From an uncultured bacterium (GTDB lineage Bacteria > Bacillota > Clostridia > Oscillospirales > Oscillospiraceae), in contig CATKXO010000006.1 in assembly GCA_949840775.1 (NCBI GenBank), positions 29,091 through 93,090 of the forward strand: 64,000 nt of DNA. Reading direction: 5' to 3'. The translations under genes were made by a program, and so were the position numbers. The notes beneath the pieces are model-generated. The model had not been told where the DNA came from, did not search any database, and saw only the letters and a program-made list of their open reading frames with translations. This document shows, in pieces, positions 26,405 to 34,423 of the stretch; within the stretch, counting starts at the first letter, position 1, and each line of letters begins with the position of its first letter.

Positions 26405-26528
26405 TTCCGTCATTCTGACAATGGAGAAATTTTATCAACGCTTCTCAACACGAAAGAGAAAAGGGATGGAAATACTTGCAAGGAAGCCGTTTCTGGTGTA
26501 AAATAACCCCATTCACAAAGGAGGAGAG

Positions 26529-28238
26529 ATGCTCATGTCTGACGAAATCAAAACTGCCGGCCCGGAAGAGGGAGAAAGCCAGAACTTTATCCATCAGTTT
26601 ATCACGGAGGACATCGCCGAGGGCGGCCGCTGCGCCGGGATGCAGGTCCACACCCGGTTCCCCCCTGAGCCCAACGGCTACCTGCACATCGGCCACTGCA
26701 AGGCCCTCATCATCGACTTTGGCTCCGCCGAGAAGTTCGGCGGCATCTGCAACCTGCGCATGGACGACACCAACCCCGCCAAGGAGGACACCGAGTTTGT
26801 GGACGCCATCAAGGAGGACATCCACTGGCTGGGCTTCGACTGGGGGGACCGCTTTTTCTACGGCAGCGACTACTTTGAAAAGACCTATGAGCTGGCCATC
26901 GGACTGATTAAAAAGGGGCTGGCCTACGTCTGTGAGCTCACCCCCGACCAGTTCCGGGAGTACCGGGGAGACGTAAACACCCCCGCCCGCTCCCCCTGGC
27001 GGGACCGGCCCGTGGAGGAGAGCCTGGACCTGTTCCAGCGGATGCGGAACGGGGAGTTCCCCGAGGGCAAATACACCCTCCGGGCCAAGATTGACCTGGC
27101 CAGCGGCAACTTCAACATGCGGGACCCGGTGCTCTACCGCATCCGGTATATCGAGCACCACCGTCAGGGCACCAAGTGGTGCATCTTCCCCATGTACGAC
27201 TTCGCCCACCCCATCCAGGATGCCCTGGAGGGCATCACCCACTCCCTGTGCTCCCTGGAGTATGAGGACCACCGCCCCCTGTACGACTGGGTCATCAACA
27301 ACACCGACGTGCCGTCAAAGCCCCGGCAGATCGAGTTTGCCCGGCTGGGCATCAACTACACCGTCATGTCCAAGCGGAAGCTGCGCAAGCTGGTGGAGGA
27401 GAAGTACGTCTCCGGCTGGGACGACCCCCGTATGCCCACCCTCTGCGGCCTGCGCCGGCGGGGCTACACCCCCGCCGCCATCCGGAATTTCTGCGACCGC
27501 ATCGGTGTGGCCAAGAACACCTCCACTGTGGAGTATGGCTTTTTGGAGCACTGCCTCCGGGAGGACCTGAACGACCACGCCCAGCGGGTTATGGCCGTCC
27601 TGCGTCCCGTCAAGCTGGTCATCACCAACTACCCCGCCGGCCAGAGCGAGAAGCTCACTGTGGAGAACAACCCCCTGGACCCCTCCGCCGGGACGCGGGA
27701 GGTCACATTCTCCCGGGAGCTGTGGGTGGAGGCGGAGGACTTCCTCCCCGAGCCCGTCCCCAAGTATAAGCGCCTGTACCCCGGCGGCCCCGAGTGCCGG
27801 CTGAAGGGGGCCTACCTCATCAAGTGCGTGGGCTATCAGACGGATGAGGCGGGCAACGTCACCGAGATTGCCGCCGAGTACGACCCGGACAGCCGGGGGG
27901 GCGACCCCGCCGACGGCCGGAAGGTGAAGGGGGCCACCATCCACTGGGTGGACGCCGCTACCGCTGTAGACGCCCAGGTCCGCCTGTACGACAACCTCTT
28001 TGCCGACGAGAACCCCGACGGCGGCGACAAGGACTTCCTGGACTGCCTGAACCCCGGCTCCCTGGAGGTGCTGGAGGGCTGCAAGCTGGAGGCCTCCCTG
28101 GCCGCCGCACAGCCCGCCGACCGCTTCCAGTTCCTCCGCCTGGGCTACTTCTGCGCCGACTCCAAGGACTCTAAGCCCGGCGCCCTGGTCTTCAACCGGG
28201 CGGTCAGCCTGAAGGACAGCTTCAAACCCAAAAAGTAA
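26529..28238 (+). CDS. glnS: Glutaminyl-tRNA synthetase
   Basis: This 569-residue class I synthetase charges tRNA(Gln). The HIGH motif lies in PPEPNGYLHIGHCKALIIDF (about residues 45-64), and the KMSKS-type motif is VMSKRKL near residue 280. DDTNPAKED and the GlnRS-type anticodon-binding beta-barrels in the C-terminal half are present. AAAGGAGG precedes two possible starts, ATG at 26529 and ATG at 26535, which differ by two residues. Many Firmicutes lack GlnRS and use GatCAB, so its presence is informative about the lineage. It ends at a strong terminator. Confidence 0.95.
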   Translation: MLMSDEIKTAGPEEGESQNFIHQFITEDIAEGGRCAGMQVHTRFPPEPNGYLHIGHCKALIIDFGSAEKFGGICNLRMDDTNPAKEDTEFVDAIKEDIHWLGFDWGDRFFYGSDYFEKTYELAIGLIKKGLAYVCELTPDQFREYRGDVNTPARSPWRDRPVEESLDLFQRMRNGEFPEGKYTLRAKIDLASGNFNMRDPVLYRIRYIEHHRQGTKWCIFPMYDFAHPIQDALEGITHSLCSLEYEDHRPLYDWVINNTDVPSKPRQIEFARLGINYTVMSKRKLRKLVEEKYVSGWDDPRMPTLCGLRRRGYTPAAIRNFCDRIGVAKNTSTVEYGFLEHCLREDLNDHAQRVMAVLRPVKLVITNYPAGQSEKLTVENNPLDPSAGTREVTFSRELWVEAEDFLPEPVPKYKRLYPGGPECRLKGAYLIKCVGYQTDEAGNVTEIAAEYDPDSRGGDPADGRKVKGATIHWVDAATAVDAQVRLYDNLFADENPDGGDKDFLDCLNPGSLEVLEGCKLEASLAAAQPADRFQFLRLGYFCADSKDSKPGALVFNRAVSLKDSFKPKK

Positions 28239-28245
28239 ACAAAAA

Positions 28246-28276
28246 TCCCGGAGCTTGAGGGCTCCGGGACTTTTTT
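28246..28276. terminator. Terminator after glnS
   Basis: TCCCGGAGC pairs with GCTCCGGGA around TTGAGG, followed by CTTTTTT on the plus strand; on the minus strand TTTTTGTTT follows, so it may serve dgoK as well. Confidence 0.9.
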
Positions 28277-29258
28277 ACTGCCTGCGGGACAGGATTTTTT
28301 TCAGCCCGTTCACGCCGTAGCTCTTCCCCTCTGAGATGGGCAGCCACAGCACCTGATCGATGCAGGGGCTGTCCTCCAGCAGAATGGAGAACAGCTGGTA
28401 CATAAACTCGTCGGACACCAGGGCCGCCGTACGGCAGCCGGGCCAGAAGTTCCTGCAATAGTACTCCAGCGACTGGCGCACGCCCCCCAGGATGACCCCC
28501 TCGCCGTAGGAGAACCGCTGGGCGGGAGTGCCCTCACCGAAGGCATCCATGGCCCGGCAGATATACAGCGCCCGGTTGAAGCCGAACTTCTCCAGGTTCT
28601 CATAGCCCTTCAGGACCATCGCCCGGTCGGGAGGGGAGCCGTCCCACTGGAGGACGGGGGAGAGGATGGTCTCCTTCTGGATGGCGTGGAACAGCTCCCC
28701 GGTGAAGTTGGAGATGATGCCGGTAATCTGTTCTCCCTGGAGACAGGTGACGTGGGGGTGGGAGCCGGGGAGGATCAGCGCCAGGTCGTGGGGCGCCCCC
28801 ATGCTCTGGAGCTCGTCCAGTGCCCCGACGATCTCAATTTCCTCCCCCCGCATGTTGTTCACAAAGGTGATGTCGTCGTGGACGGTCTTCAATCCGGGCA
28901 CCAGCACGAGTTCCCGGTGAAAGAGGGTGCCCTCTAAAAAGGGGACCAGCCCGCCGGCCAGCTCCTCCACCGTCAGGGGCAGGGCCAGGTGGGGGACCTC
29001 CTTCAGCCCGTAGGCGCAGGTAATCATCCCCGAGGCGTAGATGGCGGAGATGTCCCCCTCCTCCAGAGCGTTGGCAGACAGTACGCTGTTGTACAGCTCC
29101 CACAGCCCCTCGATCAGAACCCGGTTGCTCCCGGCGATGGCGGAGTCCTTGGAGCCCACCGCCTTCTTGACGGTGTACCGCACCTGGAAGTCCCGGTCCA
29201 GCAGGTAGGCCCTGGTGTTGGAGGTGCCGGAGTCGTAGTAGAGAATATAGTCCTTCAT
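28275..29258 (-). CDS. dgoK: 2-dehydro-3-deoxygalactonokinase
   Basis: This 327-residue kinase of the DgoK family phosphorylates 2-keto-3-deoxygalactonate. The phosphate-binding start is YYDSGTSNTRAYLLD (about residues 6-20). The ATG at 29258 overlaps the stop codon of the aldolase gene before it (ATGA), so the two are translated together. It is the last gene of the leftward sugar-acid operon. A much longer open frame extends upstream but only antisense-like within the aldolase gene, so I rejected that start. In the DgoK pathway the aldolase partner then makes pyruvate and glyceraldehyde-3-phosphate. Confidence 0.9.
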   Translation of the reverse strand: MKDYILYYDSGTSNTRAYLLDRDFQVRYTVKKAVGSKDSAIAGSNRVLIEGLWELYNSVLSANALEEGDISAIYASGMITCAYGLKEVPHLALPLTVEELAGGLVPFLEGTLFHRELVLVPGLKTVHDDITFVNNMRGEEIEIVGALDELQSMGAPHDLALILPGSHPHVTCLQGEQITGIISNFTGELFHAIQKETILSPVLQWDGSPPDRAMVLKGYENLEKFGFNRALYICRAMDAFGEGTPAQRFSYGEGVILGGVRQSLEYYCRNFWPGCRTAALVSDEFMYQLFSILLEDSPCIDQVLWLPISEGKSYGVNGLKKILSRRQ

Positions 29259-29893
29259 TTCAGCTTCTCCCTGTAGGCCCGGGCAGTGGCGGTAATCTTG
29301 TCGAAGTGCCCCTCCTTCACCAGCAGGGGGCTGACCAGGCTGCCGCCCACCCCCACGCCCACCGCGCCGGCCTGGATGAAGTCGGCGCAGTTGTCCACTG
29401 TGATGTTGCCCACCGCACTGACGGGGATGTGCTTCAGCGGGGCCTTCAGCGCCTTCACATAGGCGGGCCCCAGCAGGCCGGCGGGGAACAGCTTGACGAT
29501 ATCCGCCCCGCACTGCCAGGCAAAGGCGGTCTCGGTGGGGGTCATGGCCCCGGGGATGGACACCTTGCCCAGGGCCTTGGTGGCCCGGATGACCGTCTCG
29601 TCCACGTTGGGGGAGATCATATACTCCGCCCCCGCCTGGGCGGCCTGCTCCACCTGTTCCGCCGTCATCACGGTACCCGCCCCCAGGCAGATTGTGTCCC
29701 CCAGCTCCGACCTGATGGCCCGGAGGGAGGCCAGGGTGTCCTCCGGGGCGGTCTGATCGAAGGTGACCTCGATGCAGCTTACCCCTCCCTCCGCCAGGGC
29801 CCGGGCCAGGTCCACGATTCGGCTGCTGGGGATGCCCCGGACAATGGCGATGATCTTTTCCTCAAAAATACGCTCCAGAACGGACTGTGCCAT
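29255..29893 (-). CDS. KDPG/KDPGal-type aldolase (Eda/DgoA family)
   Basis: This 212-residue class I aldolase cleaves 2-keto-3-deoxy-6-phospho sugar acids. The general-base Glu lies in CIEVTFDQT and the Schiff-base Lys in IVKLFPAG. GAGTVMTAEQ and ISPNVDE are family signatures. The stop codon overlaps the dgoK start, which points to the galactonate branch (DgoA-like). It lies about 80 bases after tctA, across a GC-rich hairpin. A second aldolase with a different architecture is encoded 5 kb away in the same cluster. Confidence 0.92.
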   Translation of the reverse strand: MAQSVLERIFEEKIIAIVRGIPSSRIVDLARALAEGGVSCIEVTFDQTAPEDTLASLRAIRSELGDTICLGAGTVMTAEQVEQAAQAGAEYMISPNVDETVIRATKALGKVSIPGAMTPTETAFAWQCGADIVKLFPAGLLGPAYVKALKAPLKHIPVSAVGNITVDNCADFIQAGAVGVGVGGSLVSPLLVKEGHFDKITATARAYREKLK

Positions 29894-29918
29894 AGAAATA
29901 TTCCTCCTTTGTAAAGCG

Positions 29919-29952
29919 GCGGAGCGCCGTCCGGGACCGGAGGGCGCTCCGC
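29919..29952 (-). other. Intercistronic hairpin between tctA and the aldolase gene
   Basis: GCGGAGCGCC (29919-29928) pairs with GGCGCTCCGC (29943-29952). On the minus strand it is followed by CGCTTTAC, a weak T-run. It may stabilise the upstream message or act as a partial terminator. Confidence 0.5.
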
Positions 29953-29974
29953 GTAAAAACGGTATGGGTGAAGG

Positions 29975-31459
29975 TCAGATAGCCTTCTTCTTGAAGAGCA
30001 GGGCCTTGATCTTGCCGCCGAAGAGGCTGATCACGATCAGGAAGATGAAGAACCAGGCGATGACGGAGCCAAAGAACACGGAGGGGTCGCCGCCGGATTT
30101 CAGCAGGGCGGTGCGGAAGTTCTTCTCGGCCATGGGGCCCAGAATCAGGCCCAGGATGGCGGGACTGGTGGGCACCTTCACCTTGGCCAGGAAGTAGCCC
30201 ACCACGCCGGCGATGAGCATGACCCACACGTCAAACAGGCTGTTTTTCATGGCGTAGGAGCCGATGACGCACAGCACGAAGATGGCGGGGGTGAGGATCA
30301 CCTTGGGCACGCTGAGCACCTTGGTAAACAGGCGGATGCCGGCAAACCCGAACAGGCACATCAGGGTATTGGCGATGAACATGCCCAGGAAGATGGTGTA
30401 CACCAGTACCTTGTTGGTGCTGAACAGCATGGGGCCGGGGGTGAGGCCCTGGATGGTCAGGGCGCCGATCATGATGGCGGTGACTGCGTCGCCGGGGACG
30501 CCCAGGGTGAGCATGGGGATCATGGCCCCGCCGGTGACGCCGTTGTTGCCGCCCTCGGGGCCGGAGATGGCCTCCACCGAGCCCTTGCCGAAGAGCTCAG
30601 GCTCCTTGGCGATGGACCGGGCCACGTTGTAGCCCACAAAGGAACCGATGTCCGCGCCGGCGCCGGGGATGATGCCGATAAAGGTGCCGATCAGGCCGGT
30701 AAGAGGGGCGATGCGGATGATCTTCTTCAGGTCCTCCTTCCTGGGGAGGATGTTGGTCAGCTTTGCCTGGACCTCCTCCTCCTCGAAGATGGACTCGATG
30801 TTCTCAAATGCCTGACTCATGGCGAACAGGCCGATCATAATGGGAATATAGTTGATGCCGCCCATAAAGTTGTAGTTGCCCTCGGGGGAGAAGCGGATAT
30901 AGCTGGTCACGCTGTCAATGCCCACGCAGGCCACCAGAACGCCGATGGAGCCGCAGATCAGGCCCTTCTCCACGTCCTCGCCGGAGATGTTGCCGATGAT
31001 GCACAGGCCGAACACGGCCAGCAGGAAGAACTCGGCGGAGCTGAACTTCAGGGCCAGCTTGGCCAGCAGGGGGCTGATGAGCCACAGACAGGCCACGGAG
31101 ACAAGGCCGCCGATGTAGCTGGACAGGGTGGCGGTGCCTAGAGCCCGGCCGGCCTCGCCCTTCTGGGAGAGGGCGTAGCCGTCGATGGCGGTGGCGGCGG
31201 AGGCGGGAGTGCCGGGGGTGTGTAGCAGTACGGCGGAGATGGAGCCGCCATAGATGGCGCCGCAGTAGATGCCCAGCAGCATCAGAATGCCCTGGGCGGC
31301 GTCCATGCCGAAGGTCATGGGCAGCAGCAGGGCCACGCCCATGGTGGCGGTCAGGCCGGGCAGGGCTCCGATGCAGATGCCGGACAGCACGCCGATGGCC
31401 ATATACAGAAAGACCATTGGGGTCAGACTGGTCGTAAAAATCTCAGCTAATAAACTCAT
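29975..31459 (-). CDS. tctA: Tripartite tricarboxylate transporter, large membrane subunit
   Basis: This 494-residue integral membrane protein is the large subunit of a TTT-family secondary carrier. About eleven to twelve hydrophobic segments are visible, starting with LTPMVFLYMAIGVLSGICIG. The family motifs GALPGLTATMGVALLLP, YGGSISAVLLHTPGTPA, and in the second half GIIPGAGADIGSFVGY are present, reflecting the internal duplication. GGAGG precedes the ATG. It lies between tctB and an aldolase gene, so the cargo is probably a sugar acid rather than citrate; this is inference from context. Confidence 0.95.
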   Translation of the reverse strand: MSLLAEIFTTSLTPMVFLYMAIGVLSGICIGALPGLTATMGVALLLPMTFGMDAAQGILMLLGIYCGAIYGGSISAVLLHTPGTPASAATAIDGYALSQKGEAGRALGTATLSSYIGGLVSVACLWLISPLLAKLALKFSSAEFFLLAVFGLCIIGNISGEDVEKGLICGSIGVLVACVGIDSVTSYIRFSPEGNYNFMGGINYIPIMIGLFAMSQAFENIESIFEEEEVQAKLTNILPRKEDLKKIIRIAPLTGLIGTFIGIIPGAGADIGSFVGYNVARSIAKEPELFGKGSVEAISGPEGGNNGVTGGAMIPMLTLGVPGDAVTAIMIGALTIQGLTPGPMLFSTNKVLVYTIFLGMFIANTLMCLFGFAGIRLFTKVLSVPKVILTPAIFVLCVIGSYAMKNSLFDVWVMLIAGVVGYFLAKVKVPTSPAILGLILGPMAEKNFRTALLKSGGDPSVFFGSVIAWFFIFLIVISLFGGKIKALLFKKKAI

Positions 31460-31474
31460 AAACGTCCCTCCTTC

Positions 31475-31942
31475 TTAAATGGTGAAAATGCCGAAGGTAT
31501 GCACCGGCACGTTCAGGACAAAGCGGAAGGCGCAGTACACCACCATGGTAATGGCGGCGGAGATGATCGCGGTGATGATGGGATTCTTTTTGGCGAACCA
31601 CTGGATGAAGATGAGCTCCAGCACAAAGGTGGCGATGATAAAGCCCAGGAAGGGCAGTACCAGCAGATAGACGAACAGGATGCCCATGGTGAGGTACACC
31701 CGCCGGGTGCCGGTGGTCCACAGCTCGATTTTGGTGTTCTTCTCCGGGGACATTTTCAGGGTGCGGTAAATCAGGATGGCGGTACAGGCCAGCAGGACGA
31801 TGGAAATGACGATGGGCCACAGGCCGGGCCCGGGAACGCCGGTGCCGTAGTCGGCCGCCTTGGGGTATCCGGAGGCGACGGCAATGATCCCCACGCCCAG
31901 TACCGCGCAGACAGCGGCCAATACCAGGTTGCCTTTTTTCAT
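31475..31942 (-). CDS. tctB: Tripartite tricarboxylate transporter, small membrane subunit
   Basis: This 155-residue protein has four hydrophobic segments, the size and layout of TctB. It begins MKKGNLVLAAVCAVLGVGII. The middle holds GPGLWPIVISIVLLACTAIL, typical of the family. It is followed by tctA after 15 bases and preceded by tctC across a terminator hairpin. It pairs with TctA in the membrane; the family is defined by organisation more than by catalytic residues. Confidence 0.9.
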   Translation of the reverse strand: MKKGNLVLAAVCAVLGVGIIAVASGYPKAADYGTGVPGPGLWPIVISIVLLACTAILIYRTLKMSPEKNTKIELWTTGTRRVYLTMGILFVYLLVLPFLGFIIATFVLELIFIQWFAKKNPIITAIISAAITMVVYCAFRFVLNVPVHTFGIFTI

Positions 31943-31972
31943 ATGCTTTCTCCCTCCAAATCATCGAATAAA

Positions 31973-32007
31973 AGCCGGGGAGCGGAAGCCTGTTCCGCTC
32001 CCCGGCT
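31973..32007 (-). terminator. Hairpin between tctC and tctB (partial terminator)
   Basis: AGCCGGGGAGCGGAA pairs with TTCCGCTCCCCGGCT around a five-base loop; on the minus strand TTTTATT follows. It should make tctC message more abundant than the membrane subunits. Confidence 0.8.
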
Positions 32008-32038
32008 GCTGTGCAAATGGGCGCTCTGGATATGGGAT

Positions 32039-33064
32039 TTAGCCGATTTTCAGACCCAGGTCCTCCACCAGGCCGGTGTACAGCTCCAGCTGCTGGCCAA
32101 TCATGGTGTTGAAGGAGGGACCGTCCATGATGTCAATGACGTTGTTGGTGTTGGCCATGAACTCCTTGAAGGCGTCGGACTCGGCGGCCTCAGAGAAGAT
32201 GCGGTACAGCTCGTCCACAACCTCGTCGGGGGTGTTGGCGGGCACGCCCAGGCCGCGCCAGGTACCCAGAACGGCGTCATAGCCGCACTCCTTGCAGGTG
32301 GGCACGTCGGGAATGGCCTCCAGGCGGTCGTTGGCCATAACGGCCAGCACCTTCAGCTCGCCGGACTGGACAAAGCTGTTGACCTCGGCGTAGGACACGG
32401 CCACGGCGTCGATGTGGCCGCCCAGCAGGTCGGTAATGGCGCCGGCGGCGCCGTCGTAGCCCACGTGGTTGAACTCGGTGCCGGCGGTCTTGGCCAGGCC
32501 GGCGGCGGCCAGGTGCCAGATGGCGCCGATGCCGGAGTTGCCCACCTGGACCTTGTTGGTCTTGGAGTACTCGATGAAGTCCTCCAGGGTGTCGAAGCGG
32601 TCGTCGTCGGCCTTCACGGTGATGGCGGAGGCGGCGGAGTTGACCATCATGATGGGCTTGAACTGGGTGTAGGTCAGACCGGCGTTGTTGCCCATGGCCT
32701 CCAGGGTGGCCAGCTCAACGGTAATCATGGTGACGATGGAGCCGTCGTTCTTGGCCTGGGCGCCATAGAGCATACCGGTGGCGCCGCCGGCGCCGGAGCG
32801 GTTCTCGACGGTGATGTTCTTGAAGCTGCCCTTGGCCGCGTCGGCCAGGCCGCGCATGACGGCGTCGGTGCCGCCGCCCGCATCGTAGGGCACCACGCAG
32901 GTGACGCTCAGGTTGGACAGGTCCACGCTGCCGGCCGGAGCGCTGCCGCTGGCATTATTGGAACCGGCCGCAGGAGTGCTCTTGGCGGGGGCGTTGCCGC
33001 CGCCGCAAGCGGTGAGGGACAGGGCCATGGCCAGCGCCAAGGCAAGTGCGGTGATTTTCTTCAT
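32039..33064 (-). CDS. tctC: Tripartite tricarboxylate transporter, solute-binding lipoprotein
   Basis: This 341-residue Bug-family binding protein has the lipoprotein signal MKKITALALALAMALSLTAC with a lipobox, then a short Ser/Ala/Pro linker. The binding fold starts LSVTCVVPYDAGGGTDAVMR, the family hallmark of pyrrolidone-type carboxylate binding. NRSGAGGATGMLYGA and HLAAAGLAKTAG are further Bug motifs. It is the first gene of the transport unit and has its own promoter. The ligand is probably a sugar acid given the aldolase and kinase genes nearby. Confidence 0.93.
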   Translation of the reverse strand: MKKITALALALAMALSLTACGGGNAPAKSTPAAGSNNASGSAPAGSVDLSNLSVTCVVPYDAGGGTDAVMRGLADAAKGSFKNITVENRSGAGGATGMLYGAQAKNDGSIVTMITVELATLEAMGNNAGLTYTQFKPIMMVNSAASAITVKADDDRFDTLEDFIEYSKTNKVQVGNSGIGAIWHLAAAGLAKTAGTEFNHVGYDGAAGAITDLLGGHIDAVAVSYAEVNSFVQSGELKVLAVMANDRLEAIPDVPTCKECGYDAVLGTWRGLGVPANTPDEVVDELYRIFSEAAESDAFKEFMANTNNVIDIMDGPSFNTMIGQQLELYTGLVEDLGLKIG

Positions 33065-33153
33065 ACATTCTACCTCTTTTCAAAAAAATTGGGAATCTAT
33101 TTGAACATCCGTCGGGATGATCAAACCGCGGCGCCCTCCCCCTGGGGAGAGGC

Positions 33154-33173
33154 GGCAGGGGAGCTTCCCTGCC
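33154..33173. other. Small hairpin upstream of tctC
   Basis: GGCAGGG pairs with CCCTGCC within a GC-rich stretch (33132-33173) that also holds CCTCCCCCTGGGGAGAGG. It resembles the dispersed GC-rich palindromes and lies in the tctC leader. Confidence 0.4.
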
Positions 33174-33191
33174 AGTGTAAATTCATCCGTT

Positions 33192-33220
33192 ATGATACTA
33201 CAATTTGATGAAACAGTCAA
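33192..33220 (-). promoter_or_regulatory. Promoter of the tctC-tctB-tctA-aldolase-dgoK unit
   Basis: On the minus strand TTGACT (33220-33215) and TATCAT (33197-33192) are 17 bases apart. Confidence 0.7.
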
Positions 33221-33268
33221 CTGCTGAGAGAAATTTTTGGTTAATTTCACCTAAGCTCACAGGCAGCG

Positions 33269-34297
33269 TTACCGCTGGATTCTTCCGGAGCCGTCGCCGC
33301 CGGCCAGCTTCTCCACCTCGGCCACGGTGACCATGTTGTAGTCCCCCTCGATGGAGTGCTTCAGGGCGGAGGCCGCCACGGCGAACTCCACCGCCGCCTG
33401 GGTGTCCTTGCCGTTCATCACGGAGTAGATCAGCCCACCGCCGAAGGAGTCGCCGCCCCCTACCCGGTCGATGATGTGCAGGTCGTACTTCTTGGAGAAG
33501 CAGTACTCGTCCTTGGCCACGTTGTACAGCATGGCGGACCAGCCGTTGTCAAAGGCGGAGTGGCTCTCCCGCAGGGTGATGGCCACCATCTCAAAGCCAA
33601 ACTTGTCGGCCAGCTGCTTGGCCACGGACTTGTACCCCTCGTGGTTCAGGGAGCCGCCAGTGATGTCGGTGGCCTCGGCCTCGATGCCGAACACGTCCTT
33701 GGCGTCCTCCTCGTTGGAGATGCACACGTCCACATACTGGCACAGGTCGGTCATGGCCTCCCGGGCCTGGGCCCGAGTCCACAGCTTGCCCCGGTAGTTC
33801 AGGTCGCAGGAAATCTTGATGCCCTTGGCCTTGGCAGCCTTGCAGGCCTCCCGGCAGATGTCCACCACATTGGGGCCCAGGGCCGGGGTGATGCCGGTGA
33901 AGTGGAACCACTCCACACCCTCGAAGATCTTATCCCAGTCAAAGTCGGCGGTGGTGGCCTCCTGGATGGCGGAGTGGGCCCGGTCGTAGATGCACACGGA
34001 GCCCCGCTGGGAAGCGCCCTTCTCGTTGAAGTAGATGCCCACCCGGTCGCCGCCCCGGACAATCTTGCTGGTGTCCACCCCGTAGCGCCGCAGGGAGTTG
34101 ACGGCTGCCTGGCCGATGGCGTGGGCGGGGAGCTTGGTGACGTAGGCCACATCCATCCCGTAGTTGGCCAGGGAGACGGCCACGTTGGCCTCGCCGCCGC
34201 CGAAGGTGAACTCCAGGTGGTCGGCCTGGACAAAACGCTCATAGTTGTAGGGCTGGAGCCGGATCATCAGCTCGCCAAAGGTGACAATTTTAGCCAT
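33269..34297 (-). CDS. kdgK: 2-keto-3-deoxygluconate kinase (PfkB family)
   Basis: This 342-residue sugar kinase has the ribokinase-fold start VTFGELMIRLQP (about residues 5-16) and the glycine-rich FTFGGGEANVAVSLANYG. The catalytic motif is DRVGGGDSFGGGLIYSV near residue 278-294, with the base Asp in GGGDSF. Together with the neighbouring KDPG aldolase it fits KdgK, which phosphorylates 2-keto-3-deoxygluconate. AGGAGG precedes the ATG. It follows the aldolase-VOC gene, separated by a dispersed palindrome. Other PfkB substrates such as fructose cannot be excluded from sequence alone. Confidence 0.88.
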   Translation of the reverse strand: MAKIVTFGELMIRLQPYNYERFVQADHLEFTFGGGEANVAVSLANYGMDVAYVTKLPAHAIGQAAVNSLRRYGVDTSKIVRGGDRVGIYFNEKGASQRGSVCIYDRAHSAIQEATTADFDWDKIFEGVEWFHFTGITPALGPNVVDICREACKAAKAKGIKISCDLNYRGKLWTRAQAREAMTDLCQYVDVCISNEEDAKDVFGIEAEATDITGGSLNHEGYKSVAKQLADKFGFEMVAITLRESHSAFDNGWSAMLYNVAKDEYCFSKKYDLHIIDRVGGGDSFGGGLIYSVMNGKDTQAAVEFAVAASALKHSIEGDYNMVTVAEVEKLAGGDGSGRIQR

Positions 34298-34326
34298 AAT
34301 ATTTTCCTCCTAATCTAATTGACTGT

Positions 34327-34398
34327 TGTGGGAATGACCCGCCGAGGGCGGCGGGTCCCACAGACCCATTTTGTGGGGCCCGCCCCCCTGGGCGGGCC
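34327..34398. repeat. Dispersed palindromic repeat (TGTGGGACC type)
   Basis: Two hairpins, ACCCGCCGAGGGCGGCGGGT and GGCCCGCCCCCCTGGGCGGG with slightly longer arms, are flanked by TGTGGG and CCCACA motifs. It lies between the aldolase-VOC and kinase genes of one operon. Confidence 0.75.
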
Positions 34399-34423
34399 AT
34401 TTGCAAAAGGTGCGGCAGACGGA

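Noticed and set aside
29259-29513. A longer DgoK with about 85 extra N-terminal residues
   Set aside because: The extension lies entirely inside the coupled aldolase gene, is Arg/Gly-rich and lacks family similarity; the ATG at 29258 has the usual overlap.
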